64,000 nt of DNA from Hyperoodon ampullatus (taxonomy: Eukaryota > Chordata > Mammalia > Artiodactyla > Ziphiidae), in the NCBI GenBank assembly GCA_949752795.1, contig OX457074.1, positions 35,263,980-35,327,979 of the forward strand, read 5' to 3'. The position numbers and the translations under genes are program-made. Every line of letters begins with the position of its first letter. The stretch's first letter is position 1. Below, in pieces: positions 43,976-55,497 of the stretch. The notes beneath the pieces are model-generated. The model worked only from the letters and a program-made list of their open reading frames with translations. It was not told the origin of the DNA and did not search any database.

Positions 43976-44980
43976 ACATATAATTTTAAAATCAAGAACA
44001 GGAAACATTCCACTTCAGTAAATTTTCTTAAAATGCTGATAATAATTCTCATGTTCTTTATTATAGTCAGCTACATGGAAGGAAAAAAGAAATGGAGAGA
44101 TGGAAGGGGCAGGTGTAGGATGTAGAAGCACATGAAACACTAAGAGGTAACAGTAATATCTGATGTGGGTTGTTCAAGGCCCAATGGTAAGCACATTAAC
44201 AGAGATTTTCTCGTTTTGATTTAAGGCGAGAAAAAAGGATTTTACAGATGATGAAACTGGGGCATGTTAGATAACAAAGACATTAAATAATTTTCCTTCA
44301 GTCACCCAGCTAAAATGTGAAATGACAGAGACAAAGAAAGAGAAAGCCCTTCCCGAATGGCTGGCACCTTTTAGAATAGTGTAGCTAAGGACATTCCTTA
44401 GTATTTCTGAACAATCAGAGCCAGGAATGTATGTCAATCCTCCTTCCTCCTCCCCATTGTGACCCTGACCAGGACACAAACTGCCTCGTATTCCCGCTGC
44501 CAACAACTTCCCGCCCACTATTCGCTGCACATATTAGTCACTTAGTAAATATTTATTGAGCAAATAAAATACTCTGTTAACCTCTTCTTAAATCTCTTTC
44601 AGTAGCTGTTGAACCAAATTCTGCCAACTCCTCCAATGTTCCTCAACTCAGCGGATCTTTTTTTCTGTTTCCCAATGCTGCCACTGTCCCAGTAAGCAGC
44701 AGTCCAAGTAGAAAGCCCTTACAAGTTGTAAAAATGGTAAGCCCCCGAGGGCTCTGTCTGTCTGATAGCCAGTAATCCAAAGATAACAATTTGGTGAGGA
44801 TAAAATTCTTGACCTAGTAGTCATTGTTTCTTTTTTTGGTTTCGTCATGGCTGGGAAAGACCAACCAAACAAATCTGAATAAAACAAAACCCAGGACAGA
44901 TACAACCACTTAAAGGGATATCAAATCTGCAGAACATTCCCTGGAACTCCTGAATGACTCCATCTTCCCAGCACCAGTCC
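43976..44980. other. Unassigned DNA with one MIR trace
   Basis: A reverse-strand MIR piece is visible at 44240-44325 ('ttttacagatgatgaaactg', 'ttcagtcacccagctaaaat'). An 'aataaatatttattgagc'-like trace lies near 44545. No gene is recognised. Confidence 0.4.
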
Positions 44981-45160
44981 ACATACCTCAAGATAGACAT
45001 TTACAGCCATAAACATATATATCAGAAAAGAATAAAGGCCAAAAACAAATTAGGAATCCATCACAAAAGGCTAGAAAAAGAATAAATTCACAGAAAATGG
45101 AAGACTGGAAGTAGTTTAGGTAAAGCCAGGAGAAGATAAAGAGGTTAAAAGTACAATACA

Positions 45161-45369
45161 GGGCTTCCCTGATGGCGCAGTGGTTGAGAGTTCTCCTGCC
45201 GATGCAGGGGACACGGGTTCGTGCCCCGGTCCAGGAAGATCCCACATGCCACGGAGTGGCTAGGCCTGTGAGCCATGGCCACTAAGCCTGCACGTCCGGA
45301 GCCTGTGCTCCACAATGGGAGAGGCCACAGCAGTGAGAGGCCTGCGTACCGCAAAAAAAAAAAAAAAAA
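45161..45369 (+). mobile_element. CHR-type SINE (short subfamily)
   Basis: Complete copy with a tail of about 22 A. AAAAGTACAATA repeats at 45147-45158 and 45370-45381. It carries 'ttctcctgccg' and 'ggtccaggaag' private changes. Confidence 0.96.
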
Positions 45370-46452
45370 AAAAGTACAATATAAAAATTATATGGAAACT
45401 TTATGCCAATACATATGAAAATTTAGATAAAGGTGAGAAATTCCTACTCAAACCAAAAGTTTTCAAAGAGTCATAAAATATATTAAAAATACGAATGGTT
45501 ATATGTCTCCTAAAGAAAATCTAAAAATCTTCTAGCACAGAAACCTCCAAGTCCAGATAGCTTCAGCATTTCATGTTTTCAAATATACAGAAATGAAATA
45601 GATCTCACAAATTCTTCCAGATAATTTATAACATGTGAAACTTCAAAAATCCTGTTACAAGAGCAGCACAACCTTGATGCTGATAAGGACAAGTTCAGAA
45701 AGGAAAATTACGGGTCAGTATCTCTCATCAACAAAAGTACAATATCCTAGATATTAGGAAAACATAAATAAACAATGATACAGAAAAAGAATAATACATT
45801 ATGGCCACATTGAGATTATTTCAGAATGCAAAGTTTGTTTAACATTCAAAAAAAAATCCACCCTTGTAAATCACATCATTAGCATAATAAAGGAGAAAAT
45901 TATGTGATCATCTCAAGAGAAGCATTAAAAACTTGGATAAAAGTAAACACTTTCATGATTAAAAAATCACCAACACTTGGCAAACTAGGCACAGAAGGGA
46001 ACTTTCTTAATCTAATAGAGGGTATCTATCAAAGCTCACAGCAAACATCATACTTAATGGTAAAATAGTGAAAACCTTCATCCAGAAATCCAAAACAAGA
46101 CAAGCTTGCCTGGCAATATTGTGATGGAGCTCATCCAGCTCCATAAGAAAACAAAAAGTATACAGACTAGAAAGAAGGAAGATACTACTCACAGACAACG
46201 TGATTTTGTTCTCATACAATCCCAAGGAATCTACAGTACACCACCAGAATTAAACTGATTTCAGCAAAACTGCTGGATACAAAGTTAACATATAAAGATC
46301 AAATGCATTCTGTATTGTTAAGAAAAAATTAGAAAACTATTTGAAATAATATCCAAAACAGCAACAAAAACAAACAAGGAATTAAATACATAGGAATACA
46401 TTTTACAAAAAACTGGGCAGGACCTCTACACAAAAAAAGCTACAAAACATTG

Positions 46453-46676
46453 GGCTTCCCTGGTGGTGCAGTGGTTGAGAGTCCGCCTGCCGATGCAGGG
46501 GACACAGGTTTGTGCCCTGGTCCGGGAAGATCCCACATGCCGCAGAGTGGCTAGGCCCGTGAGCCAAGGCTGCTGAGCCTGTGCGTCCAGAGCCTGTGCT
46601 CCACAATGGGATAGGCCACAACAGTGAGAGGCCTGCGTACTGAAAAAAAAAAAAAAAGAAAGAAAAAGAAAAAAAT
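46453..46676 (+). mobile_element. CHR-type SINE (short subfamily), CpG-decayed
   Basis: Perfect 14-bp TSD GCTACAAAACATTG at 46439-46452 and 46677-46690. The B box has lost its CpG (GGTTTGTGCC), and the tail is broken up as AAAGAAAGAAAAAG, both suggesting an older copy than its neighbours. Confidence 0.96.
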
Positions 46677-46967
46677 GCTACAAAACATTGAGCCTTAAAT
46701 AAACTTAAGGAAAAGAGGGATATACCATGTTCATGGATTAGAACACTCGTAGAGATTTCAATTCTCCCTAAAGTGATGTACAGATTTATTGCTCACTCCA
46801 AAATCCCAGCAAGTTTCTGAAGAAATTAACAAACATTCTAAATTTCGTACGGGGATATAAAAGCCCAAGCATAGCCAAGACAACCACAAAGAACAACAAA
46901 GTTGGAAGATGAATGCTACCGGGTATCAGGCTCATTATAGAGCTACAGTGATAAGACAGTAAGAAAA

Positions 46968-47080
46968 GGATAGGGAATATATGTATATGTATAGCTGATT
47001 CACTTTGTTATAAAGCAGAAAATAACACACCATTGTAAAGCAATTATACTCCAATAAAGATGTTAAAAAAAAAGATAGGA
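46968..47080 (+). mobile_element. Short 5'-truncated L1 3' tail
   Basis: About 100 bp of L1 3' end ('gtatagctgattcactttg', 'gcaattatactccaataaa' and an A-run), bracketed by AAAGGATAGG near 46962 and AAAAGATAGG near 47070. It is embedded in the older L1. Confidence 0.7.
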
Positions 47081-47141
47081 AATTAGAACAATGTGACAAA
47101 ATGGGGGTCCCAAAAGAGATCCACATCAATAGAGACACTTG

Positions 47142-47357
47142 GGGGCTTCCCTGGTGGCGCAGTGGTTGAGAGTCCGCCTGCCGATGCAGGAGACACGGGT
47201 TCGTGCCCTGGTCCAGGAAGATCCCACATGCCGCGGAGCGGCTGGGCCCGTGAGCCATGGCCGCTGAGCCTGCACGTCCGGAGCCTGTGCTCCGCAACGG
47301 GAGAGGCCACAGCAGTGAGAGGCCCATGTACTGCAAAAAAAAAAAAAAAAAAAAAAA
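47142..47357 (+). mobile_element. CHR-type SINE (short subfamily)
   Basis: Perfect 14-bp TSD AATAGAGACACTTG at 47128-47141 and 47358-47371, with a tail of about 24 A. Reading frames of 80-153 codons across it on both strands are SINE and flank sequence. Confidence 0.97.
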
Positions 47358-48115
47358 AATAGAGACACTTGATTTGTGACAATGGTGCTGAGTCAAATGG
47401 ATATCAACATGGTAAAGAAAATACCGAGTCTTTCTTCACATCTGACTCCCAATTCAAAGCTAGCAAGCAGTACACCTGTGCATTTCCATTCCCACCAACT
47501 GAATTAGGTACTTCAAGAGTCAATAGTTTGTTTCCAAATGTGTTTTGTAGATTTCACTTGTTAAGGTACTTACCTAATTCAATTAAATAATGTGTATACT
47601 GGTAAACACACACACACCCACACACGCAGGCACACATATGTAAAGGATACTATGTATAATAGCCAAAACCTAAAAGCAACTCAAACATCTATCAAAGATA
47701 GAGTGGATGAATGAATTACAGAATACTTACACAACAGAATGTCATACTGCAATGAAAGAGAATGAACAACTACCATATGTAACTATGAGTAAATTTCACA
47801 ATCTCTGAGCAAAAGAAGCTAGACAGGAGAGAATCCATATAGTATGACATTTATATAGAATTCAAAACCAGTCAAAACTAATCTGAGGTGTTTTAGGTCA
47901 GGATAGTGGTTATCTTTCAAGAGAAGGTTCAGGATGGTGATTGGAAGGGCTCCCAAGCAGGGCTTCTCAGGTGCTGGCAATATTCTATTTCTTGGTCTGG
48001 GAGGCATTTGGGTGGGGGTTTTCACTTTGTGATAATTTATTAAGCTGCACACCAAGAATCTGTATATTTTTCTGAAGGTATAGTACATTATAATTTAAAT
48101 GTTTATTAAAAAACA

Positions 48116-49290
48116 ATCAAAACATCAATCATATCAATATTAGTTTCTACTACACCTGAGGGTACTTTTTCAGATTAGGTTTCCTGTGTCTTTCTATCTC
48201 CTGGAGAAACAAAGATGACTAGCTGTCAATCAAACCTGTGTTCCCCTTCTATGGTCCACAGATAAAGCTAAGAAGTGCCAGTCACTCGCGACTACGTTTC
48301 TCCAGCCTCCCTTGCAGCTTCTACTGACCATGGCTGTTCACCAGTAACCAAAGGGATCTGTGCCACTTCTGGGCCGAGGCTTTGAACAAGCTAAACAGGT
48401 ATGTCTCCACTACAGTCTTTTCCTTTCCAGCCACTGGACACATACAGTGATAAGACCCCAGAAGATGCCAAGTCCTAAGAGAGAAGCAGCCTGAATTACC
48501 ACATGGAGAAGAGCTATCAACTGACAAGCAGTATCTAGTGAGAATGGCTCTCTCTGCATAAAGAGAATTTTTTCTGTGTTTAAGCCACTGAATTTGGGGC
48601 ATCTCGGTGAATTGGGGGCATCCACTGTAGTTTATCCCCTCCAAACTAGGAGAAAATTGGATTTTTCTTTCCTTTTCTCCCTCTCCCCTCTCCTTCCCCA
48701 CCTTCTCCAGTTCTCTACTGTTGGTTTGGAAGTGTCACTGTGCTGCATTATTCCAAGATCTGATTACAAGCTAGTTCACAAACTCTTTAAGCCGTGTCTA
48801 ATCTGCTATTAAACACATTGATATAATTTCTAATTTCACTTTTTTATATTTTTATTGCTGGAAATTCCACTTGGTTCTTTTTTGAAAATGCTAGGTCAGG
48901 ATTTTAGAGATTCTCATTCTTAGAGGAAATTTCTAAACTTGCCTTTTTAAATATAGAAAAAATTGTTTTATTATCTGCCTGGTAATTCCATTATCTAAAT
49001 GCTTATTAGTCTACATTGCTGGCTGTTTCTGCAGCTTCTTGCTCATGGTGTCTCATTTTCTTGTGTGCTTTGTATTATTGTAAACACTCTGTTTTCCTCA
49101 GAAAATCATCTGTGGAACTTCTTTGAAGCAGGGATGAAGAGAGAATTTACTTTTGCCTCTGTCAGGTGCCTGGGGACACTATTGGTTCTAGGCAATTTTA
49201 AGCTGAATTAGCAGACCACGTTTTTGACCTCCCTCAGGTGTATTGGACACATGTGATGTAGAAGAGGAAGAAATTATTTTTCCTACTACC
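48116..49290. other. Unassigned DNA, possible reverse-strand L1 trace
   Basis: 48830-49220 is T-rich with 'ctgcctggtaattccattat' and 'gctggctgtttctgcagctt', resembling an old reverse-strand L1-type repeat. The rest is unassigned. Confidence 0.35.
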
Positions 49291-49294
49291 CTCC

Positions 49295-49900
49295 TAAAAG
49301 CTCCAGCTGGGCCCTGTAAACTAGACGGACAAAAGACAAATTAACAAGAGAAAAACAAACAGAAGTTTATTAACATGTGCATCACACACACATACACACA
49401 CACAGGCAGGAGCACCCAGATATGAGTAACTTTAGGGTGGTTAGAATTGGGCTTATATGGCCTCTTGGCAAAGGAACAATACATTTTTCGAGAAGTGACA
49501 ATGTAAAGCAAAGGACTCTGTGTTTCTAGGGTGGCAAGTTTTAGGAAGGCAAAGAATGAAAGGAAGGGAAGTAATGAAACCCATAAGGGCCAGTTAGTAA
49601 AGTCTGTTATGTAGAGTCCACTGGGTTGACAGGATCTAAACTTGTCTCTGACGATTTACTTTTGTACTTTCTAGTAGAGAAGAAAGTGGGCGGGGGGCCC
49701 TTTTATAAAGCTATGCCCCGCTTTTAGGCAAATAGGGAGAGGGCAGAGAGCTTTAACTGTATCTGTGTCTTCTCAGTTTTTTACAACTCAAAATAATCCT
49801 TATGCTAAAGTGGCATGTTTAGGGGTGGCCTTTTGTGCTACCCTACGTTGGCAAATCTGCCCAGGGCAAGGTGGTGACTACAACTCCTTAGAGATACCCC
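49295..49900 (-). mobile_element. Candidate LTR-type repeat, reverse strand
   Basis: 'gacaaattaacaagagaaaa', 'cagaagtttattaacatgtg', 'cttatatggcctcttggcaa', 'ttttttacaactcaaaataa' and 'ttaggggtggccttttgtgc' are reminiscent of a retroviral-type LTR in reverse orientation. I cannot name the family. A (CA)n run lies at 49385-49407. Confidence 0.45.
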
Positions 49901-50547
49901 CTCCTCCCCACCTTGTTCTGCTCAGTGCCAAACAAACAAACAAAACAAACAACAACCAAACACTCTCCCTGCTGTCCCCTGGGAGTGGGGGCAGAGTGGA
50001 AAGTTTACATCTGATTCACTTTCTCCTAAGGGTTTGACTCTGAGAATATCAATTTATGATAGAAGCATCTTCTTTTCAATGATCATTTCGAGAAACCTCT
50101 TAGGATTGCTTCTTTGTTGTTGTTTTCTATTTGGGGCACTTCGCCACTACAATCAAAGCAAGTTTACCTATTTGTCAAATGCCTTCAAGGCCAAAGTCAC
50201 TTCACAGCTCTGCTTACCTCCTTCGGGTCCTTTAGAATCTGACCTCCTAATTCCTCAATGATCTTGTCATTTCTTTGATGCTGTTGAGCATAATTTTTAA
50301 AGCATATTTCTCCAGAGTTTTTAGTTTCCAGCAGGGGGATTGGTCCTATTAACATATATTGTAGTAATTCCAGAGACGGCTACAGAATGATTCTTGAAAA
50401 AGAGACCAACAGTAAGAGAAAAGCTAATACTGACGTGAAATTAAAGTTCTGAAATCTCTCTTAGAACACAGGAGTTGGAGACCCTGGGGAAGGAGGAGAG
50501 TAAAAATATTCTCTAATCAGTGTTGGAGAAGAAGTTCAGTAATAGAA
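49901..50547. other. Unassigned DNA
   Basis: Contains an (AAAC)n-like stretch near 49931-49960. No gene or repeat is recognised. Confidence 0.35.
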
Positions 50548-50552
50548 CATCT

Positions 50553-50921
50553 TGTTTTGGTCCATTCGGGCTGCTATGACAAAGTACCAAAGCCTGGGTG
50601 GCTTCAACAACACCTATTCCTCACAATTCTGGCGATTGAGAAATCCAGGATCAAGGAGTCAGCGGATTCAGGTCTGGTGAGGGCCCACTTCACAATTCAT
50701 ATATGGTCAATTTCTCTTTGTATCCTCACATGGCAGAAGGGGTGAGAGACCCCTCTAGGGTCTCTTTTATTAGGGCACTAATCCCATTCAGGAGGGCTCC
50801 ACCCTCATGACCTAATTACTTCCCAAAGATTCCACCTCTTAGTACAATCCCATTGGGGGTGAGGAGTTCAACATACAAATGTGGGGGGAAGGGGGGACAT
50901 AAACATTCAATCCTTTGTATT
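50553..50921 (-). mobile_element. MaLR provirus: 3' LTR (left end, reverse strand)
   Basis: Reverse-complement MLT1/MST-type LTR starting TGTTTTGGTCCATTCGGG. It shares, in order, 'gggcactaatcccattca', 'tcatgacctaattactt' and a 'caacatacaaatgtgggg' end with the LTR at 53105. Flank CATCT (50548-50552) compares with CATTT at 53455-53459. The element is an ancient endogenous retrovirus-like retrotransposon (ERVL-MaLR) with no coding capacity visible. Confidence 0.85.
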
Positions 50922-51147
50922 CTACCCTTGGCCCCACAAGATTCATGTCCTTCTCACATGCAAACCACAGCCATTTCATCCCAACAGCGCCCAAAGTCTT
51001 CAATGATCCCAACATCAACTCTCAAGTCCAAAGTCTCATCTAAACACCATCTATACCAGACATCGGTGAGATTTAAGGTGCATTTCACCCAGAGGCAAAA
51101 CTCTTCTCCAGCTGTGAACCTGTGAAACCAAAAAGTTATGTGCTTCC

Positions 51148-51714
51148 GGGCTTCCCTGGTGGCGCAGTGGTTAAGAATCCGCCTGCCAATGCAGGGGACA
51201 CGGGTTCAAGCCCTGGTCCGGGAAGATCTCACATGCCGCGGAGCAACAAACCCATGCGCCACAACTACTGAGCCTGAACTCTAGAGCCCGCAAGCCACAA
51301 CTACTGAGCCTGCATGCCACAGCTACTGAAGCCTGCACGCCTAGAGCCTGTGCTCTGCAACAAGAGAAGCCACCGCAACAAGAGAAGCCACCGCAAGAAG
51401 CCTGCACACCACAATGAAGAACAGCCCCCACTCGCCGCAACTAGAGAAAGTCTGCATGCAGCAAGACCCAATACAGCCAAAAATAAATAAATAAATAACT
51501 TTAAAAAAAAGGAAAAAAGAGGGCTTCCCTGGTGGCGCAGTGGTTGAGAGTCCGCCTGCCGATGCAGGGGACACGGGTTCGTGCCCCGGTCTGGGAAGAT
51601 CCCACATGCCGCGGAGCGGTTGGGCCCGTGGGCCATGGCCGTTGAGCCTGCGCGTCCGGAGCCTGTGCTCCGCAATGGGAGAGGCCACAACAGTGAGAGG
51701 CCCACGTACAGCAA

Positions 51715-51745
<31 letters not shown>
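51148..51745 (+). mobile_element. CHR-type SINE, long subfamily, interrupted
   Basis: Starts GGGCTTCCCTGGTGGCGCAG, then diverges from the short type after 'gatctcacatgccgcggagc' into 'aacaaacccatgcgccac', several copies of a 'ccacaactactgagcctg' unit, a duplicated 'aacaagagaagccaccgc' unit, 'cccaatacagcc' and AAATAAATAAATAAATAA. The perfect 18-bp TSD AAAAAGTTATGTGCTTCC (51130-51147 and 51746-51763) encloses both this copy and the short SINE in its tail. It is inserted in the MaLR. Confidence 0.92.
51521..51726 (+). mobile_element. CHR-type SINE (short), nested in the long SINE's tail
   Basis: Complete short copy with 'ggtctgggaag'. Its target AAAAAAAAGGAAAAAAGA at 51503-51520 recurs at 51727-51744, and it lies wholly in the A-rich tail of the long CHR SINE. 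Frames of 63-118 codons here are SINE translations. Confidence 0.93.
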
Positions 51746-51747
<2 letters not shown>

Positions 51748-53104
51748 AAAGTTATGTGCTTCCAAAATATAATGGGACAGCCACAGGACAGACTTTCCCC
51801 TTCCAAAATGGAGAAAGAAGAAAGAAGGAAGGGGTGACGGGTCCAAAGTAAGTCCAAAATCTAGCCAGGCAAGCTCCATGAGATCTGAAAGCTCAAGAAT
51901 AAACTCCTTTGGCTTGATACTCTGCCTTCCAGACCCAGACCCAAGGGGGCAGCAACCGCATCTTCCAGACGCACTGGCGTTGCAACCTCACTCCCACCGC
52001 TTGGCTGCGGGCTCCCCCCACTGTAGCTCTCTGCAGTGTGCCTCCCCCCATGCCAAGGCTCTCGATGGGGGCCCTGTCCATGCTGGGGTCTCTGTTAGGG
52101 TGAGAGTTGTGTCCCCCTGGCTCCACTGGGCTGCCTTGCCCCCCGGGGCTCATGAGGGTCATGGTGCTGCAGGCAGCTCTGTCCCCGGGGTCCATACATT
52201 CTGAGCGTCTGCTGGAGTAACAGCCCTGAGGATCTCTGAATTTTTGAAACTTTGGGGTCCCTTCTTCCCTCATCTTGAAGAACAGCACACATTCACAGCC
52301 CAATCATTCTACGGTCCAGTCTTGTGGGATCTAAGAAGTCCCACGGTCTTCCTCCATTTGGTCCTGTTTTCTTGGTTTCCTTTAGTCGCAGCTGGCAATG
52401 TTTCTGCTGGTATAATTCCACCTCCGTTCTGGGCTGCTTTTGAGATGGCTGCTTAAGTCAATGGTTCCCACCCACACTCATCTCTTTGTCAAATGGTCAG
52501 TCGGCCACATCATGAGTGATGGCCTCCAAACACACTTTCTCATTTTTTTGGAATACGGACTGAGAATTTCCTAAACCTTTAAGTTCTGCTTGCTTTCCAC
52601 TGAACAATTCTGCCTTTAAGGCATTTCTCTCTTTTCACATTTTGCTCTACAGAGTCAGGAGGAGCCAAGCTGTACCTTCAACACTCAGAAATCTCTTTGC
52701 TAAATACCTGACTCCATGCTCAGAAGTTCTATCTTCCACGAAATACTAAACATGAACAGAATTCAGTAACATCCTGTACCACTTATAACAAGGATGGTCT
52801 TTTCTCCACCATTCAATAGCTTGTTCCTCATTTCCATCTGAGACCAAATCGGAATGGCCTTCCCCATCCCCATTTCTACCAACATTCTGTTCATGATTAT
52901 TCATATTCTGAGAAGATGGACGTTTTCTTTGCATCTCCCCTCTTTTCTTTCTGAGCTCACACCAGAACTGCCTCTAATGCTCCATTCACTGCAATGTATG
53001 CTATTTCTAGCAGGTGCCTCAAAACTCTTCTAGCCTCTACCCACGACCCAGTCCCAAACCACTTCCACACTTTTAGAACGCACGCCACCCCCTCAGTACC
53101 AATT

Positions 53105-53454
53105 TTCTTAGTTCAGGTTGCTATTTCAAAGGACCATAGACTAGGTTGCTTAGACACTTATTTCTCACAGTTTTGGAGGCTGGTAAATCCAAGATCAAGG
53201 CACCAGCATATTTGGTGTTTGCTGAGAGCGTACCTCTTGGTTAATACACGGGTGGCTTCTCATTTCATCCTCGCATGGCAGAAAGAAGGCAAGAGAGCTC
53301 TCTGGGGTCCCTTTTGTTGGGGCACTAATCCCATTCATGAGGGCTCCATCCTCATGACCTAATTACTTTCCTAAGGCCTTATCTCCTAATACTATCACAT
53401 CAGGGGTTAGGATTTCAACATATAAAATTTGGATGGGCCTATTCAGTTCATTGC
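53105..53454 (-). mobile_element. MaLR provirus: 5' LTR (right end, reverse strand)
   Basis: Second LTR in the same orientation as 50553-50921, ending 'ttcagttcattgca' at 53454. The pair share long stretches but differ at many positions, showing an old insertion. The 122-codon plus frame (52994-53362) spans internal and LTR sequence and is not a gene. Confidence 0.85.
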
Positions 53455-53459
53455 ACATT

Positions 53460-55095
53460 TTAATATGGAAAAGTAGGAAACTCTTACTTCCATAAATAGT
53501 GGAGAATGTATGCTTGAGTATGAGGGTCAAAAAATGTTCATCCCTAGCAGAATGGAAAAATATGGTAGAATTTTTAAATGGATAAGAAAAAAACCAGAAA
53601 GTAAATAAAATCAGCTAAAAAAAAAGGAGAATCATAAAGTAAAACAAATCATCAAGAGGGGCATAATGAGATTAAGCATCATATGTTAAACCAAATGTGA
53701 GCAGGATGAATTATCCCATTAAATCACAGAGATTGTCATACTGAGTTAAAAAACAAAACCCAGATATATGTTGTTAATAAGGAACAGTTTTTTAAAATGG
53801 AAAAGCAACGTTGAAAATCAAGGGATGAGCAAAGAGATGTCAAGAAAATGCAAACAAAAAGAAAGCAGAGATGACAATATTAATATCAGACGGGGTGGAA
53901 CTTAAGGCTAAAAGCCCAAAACAAAATGAGGAGGAACACTGTGTAGTAATAAAACACAATTTATGAAGAAACAATGATCATAAACCTGTATGTTCAATAA
54001 AAACATAGCACCAAAGCATATGATATTAATGATTAGGGAGTCCAAGAAAGGTTGATTAAAAGAAAAAACAACAACAACTGTCCTGGAAATTTTTAATGTC
54101 TCTCTTTCAAAATCAGACAGTTCTGGGGTACAGAAAATAAGTTGGTTTTTTTTTTTTGGACACAATTGAATAATACATGAAGATATATAGATTTTTTTCC
54201 CTCACATCCATGGACCCTTTACAGAAATCAGTTACGTACTTGGCCACAAAGAAAGCACAACAAATTCAAAGAAGAAGGAAGTTTTTAGGCTATATTCTCT
54301 GATCATAATCCAGTAAAATTAGAAATAAAAAATATGACTGAAAAACCTTCAGTACTAGGAAGAAATGTTCTCCTAAATAACTCTGGGACCAAAGAAATAG
54401 GAAATCAAAATTGAAATTGCAAGTCAGTTAGAGAAAAGAGAAAAGAACGGATCATACCAAAATATGTATAGCAGTGGAAGCTATGCTCCAAGGAAAATTA
54501 ATAGCCCTAAATGCTTTTATTACTGCAGATAAAAATTAGAATTAATTTATTTAAAAATAGAAATAGAAGAAAAATAATAAATCAACAAGTTTAATCTTGA
54601 AGGAATATAAACAATAAAACGGGCAAATTTCCAACAAGTCTAACCAGGAAAAATGAAGACTAAAGAAAACGAAATTAGAATTAAAAAATGTAACACAGTA
54701 ATAAATACCAAGGATAAGTAAATACCACATTCCAATCAATCCATCAGATTTCTAAACCTGATGAAATTTACAATCATATGGAAAAAGTACAATTACTAAA
54801 GGACCCGCTGCCCCCAAACTCTAAACCTGAAAAGACCGAAAGGATTGAATAAGTTTCAAAGAATTTACCACCTAACAAGGCCTGGGGCTGAAAATGTGCC
54901 AAGGTAAGAACCAATGTATCAAGGACCAAAAACTTACAAGAATATATAAACTCTTCAAGGTCCTGATCCATTGGTTGGGGGAAAAAAAAAAAACACTGTA
55001 GCAGAAAAGAAAAATTATAGGTCAATAAAATACATAAGACAAAATTACAATGAAACAAAAATTCAATAAAAAACTCAAAAATTCTTCAGAATATT
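53460..55095 (+). mobile_element. Old L1 (L1M-type) ORF2 remnant
   Basis: A-rich plus strand with decayed L1 ORF2 blocks: 'cacagagattgtcatactga', 'acaatattaatatcagacgg', 'atattctctgatcataatcc', 'tgctccaaggaaaattaata' and 'aaatttccaacaagtctaac'. Every frame is broken. A T-run at 54146-54157 and other short indels occur within. Confidence 0.7.
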
Positions 55096-55484
55096 AAAAG
55101 AATACCCTTCCTCAGGGAGGTCTGATTTAACTAAAGGATGCAAAATAATTTAAGAAGAAGTCTAACAATTAACTGCATCATGTACTTCTCTTTTCAGCAA
55201 TGGTGAGACCATTGTTAAAATTAACATCCATAACTAATAAGAACTGGAAAAAAGAAAGGATCCTTCCTTAATGTGACAAACTGCCAAAATGCTTTATAAG
55301 GACTCCTGCCCGTACGTTATTTAGTAGAATTCTCTGCAAGTGGGGTGGGTACCCAATAAATGTCCGCTCAAGGAACTGAATGCTATGGACAGATGAACGG
55401 TCTGGCAGTAAACAGGATAGGGTTCCAGAGGAGAAATGCTCACAAGAGCCTACACTGCTCAGGGGTGGGGGCGTTGTCAGACTT
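55096..55484. other. Unassigned DNA
   Basis: No feature is recognised; a 'gggtacccaataaatgtccg' trace suggests an ancient LINE/MIR-type 3' end near 55350. Confidence 0.3.
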
Positions 55485-55497
55485 AAGACATTTACAG

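Larger units (their letters stand above)
44990..48115 (+). mobile_element. Old L1 (L1M-type) remnant, ORF2 to 3' end
   Basis: Plus-strand, A-rich, decayed L1. ORF2 pieces lie at 44990-45160, 45382-46438, 46691-46960 and 47080-47420 ('attatggccacattgagatt', 'aaagtgatgtacagattta', 'tcattatagagctacagtga'). A 3'-UTR-like end lies at 47650-48115 ('aatagccaaaacctaaaag', 'tccatatagtatgacattta', 'aaactaatctgaggtg'). Three CHR SINEs and a short L1 tail are inserted in it. Whether the last 450 bp belong to the same L1 is inferred from order only. Confidence 0.65.
50922..53104 (-). mobile_element. MaLR provirus internal region, reverse strand
   Basis: Between the two LTRs, and outside the SINE pair, the sequence follows MaLR internal DNA in reverse: 'ccttctcacatgcaaaccac', 'tctcaagtccaaagtctcat', 'ccagctgtgaacctgtgaaa', 'gtgcttccaaaatataatgg', 'aactcctttggcttgatact', and near the right edge 'cccctcagtaccaatttt'. 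It is rich in stops on both strands. MaLR internal regions lack intact gag/pol/env, consistent with what is seen. The GC-rich 51878-52303 frames (108 and 136 codons) are chance frames. Confidence 0.8.

Noticed and set aside
10365..51851. Recurring 60-90-codon frames reading [17 protein letters not shown]... near each SINE
   Set aside because: These are translations of the CpG-rich CHR SINE ending in a lysine run from the A-tail. They recur because the SINE recurs, and the SINE codes for nothing.
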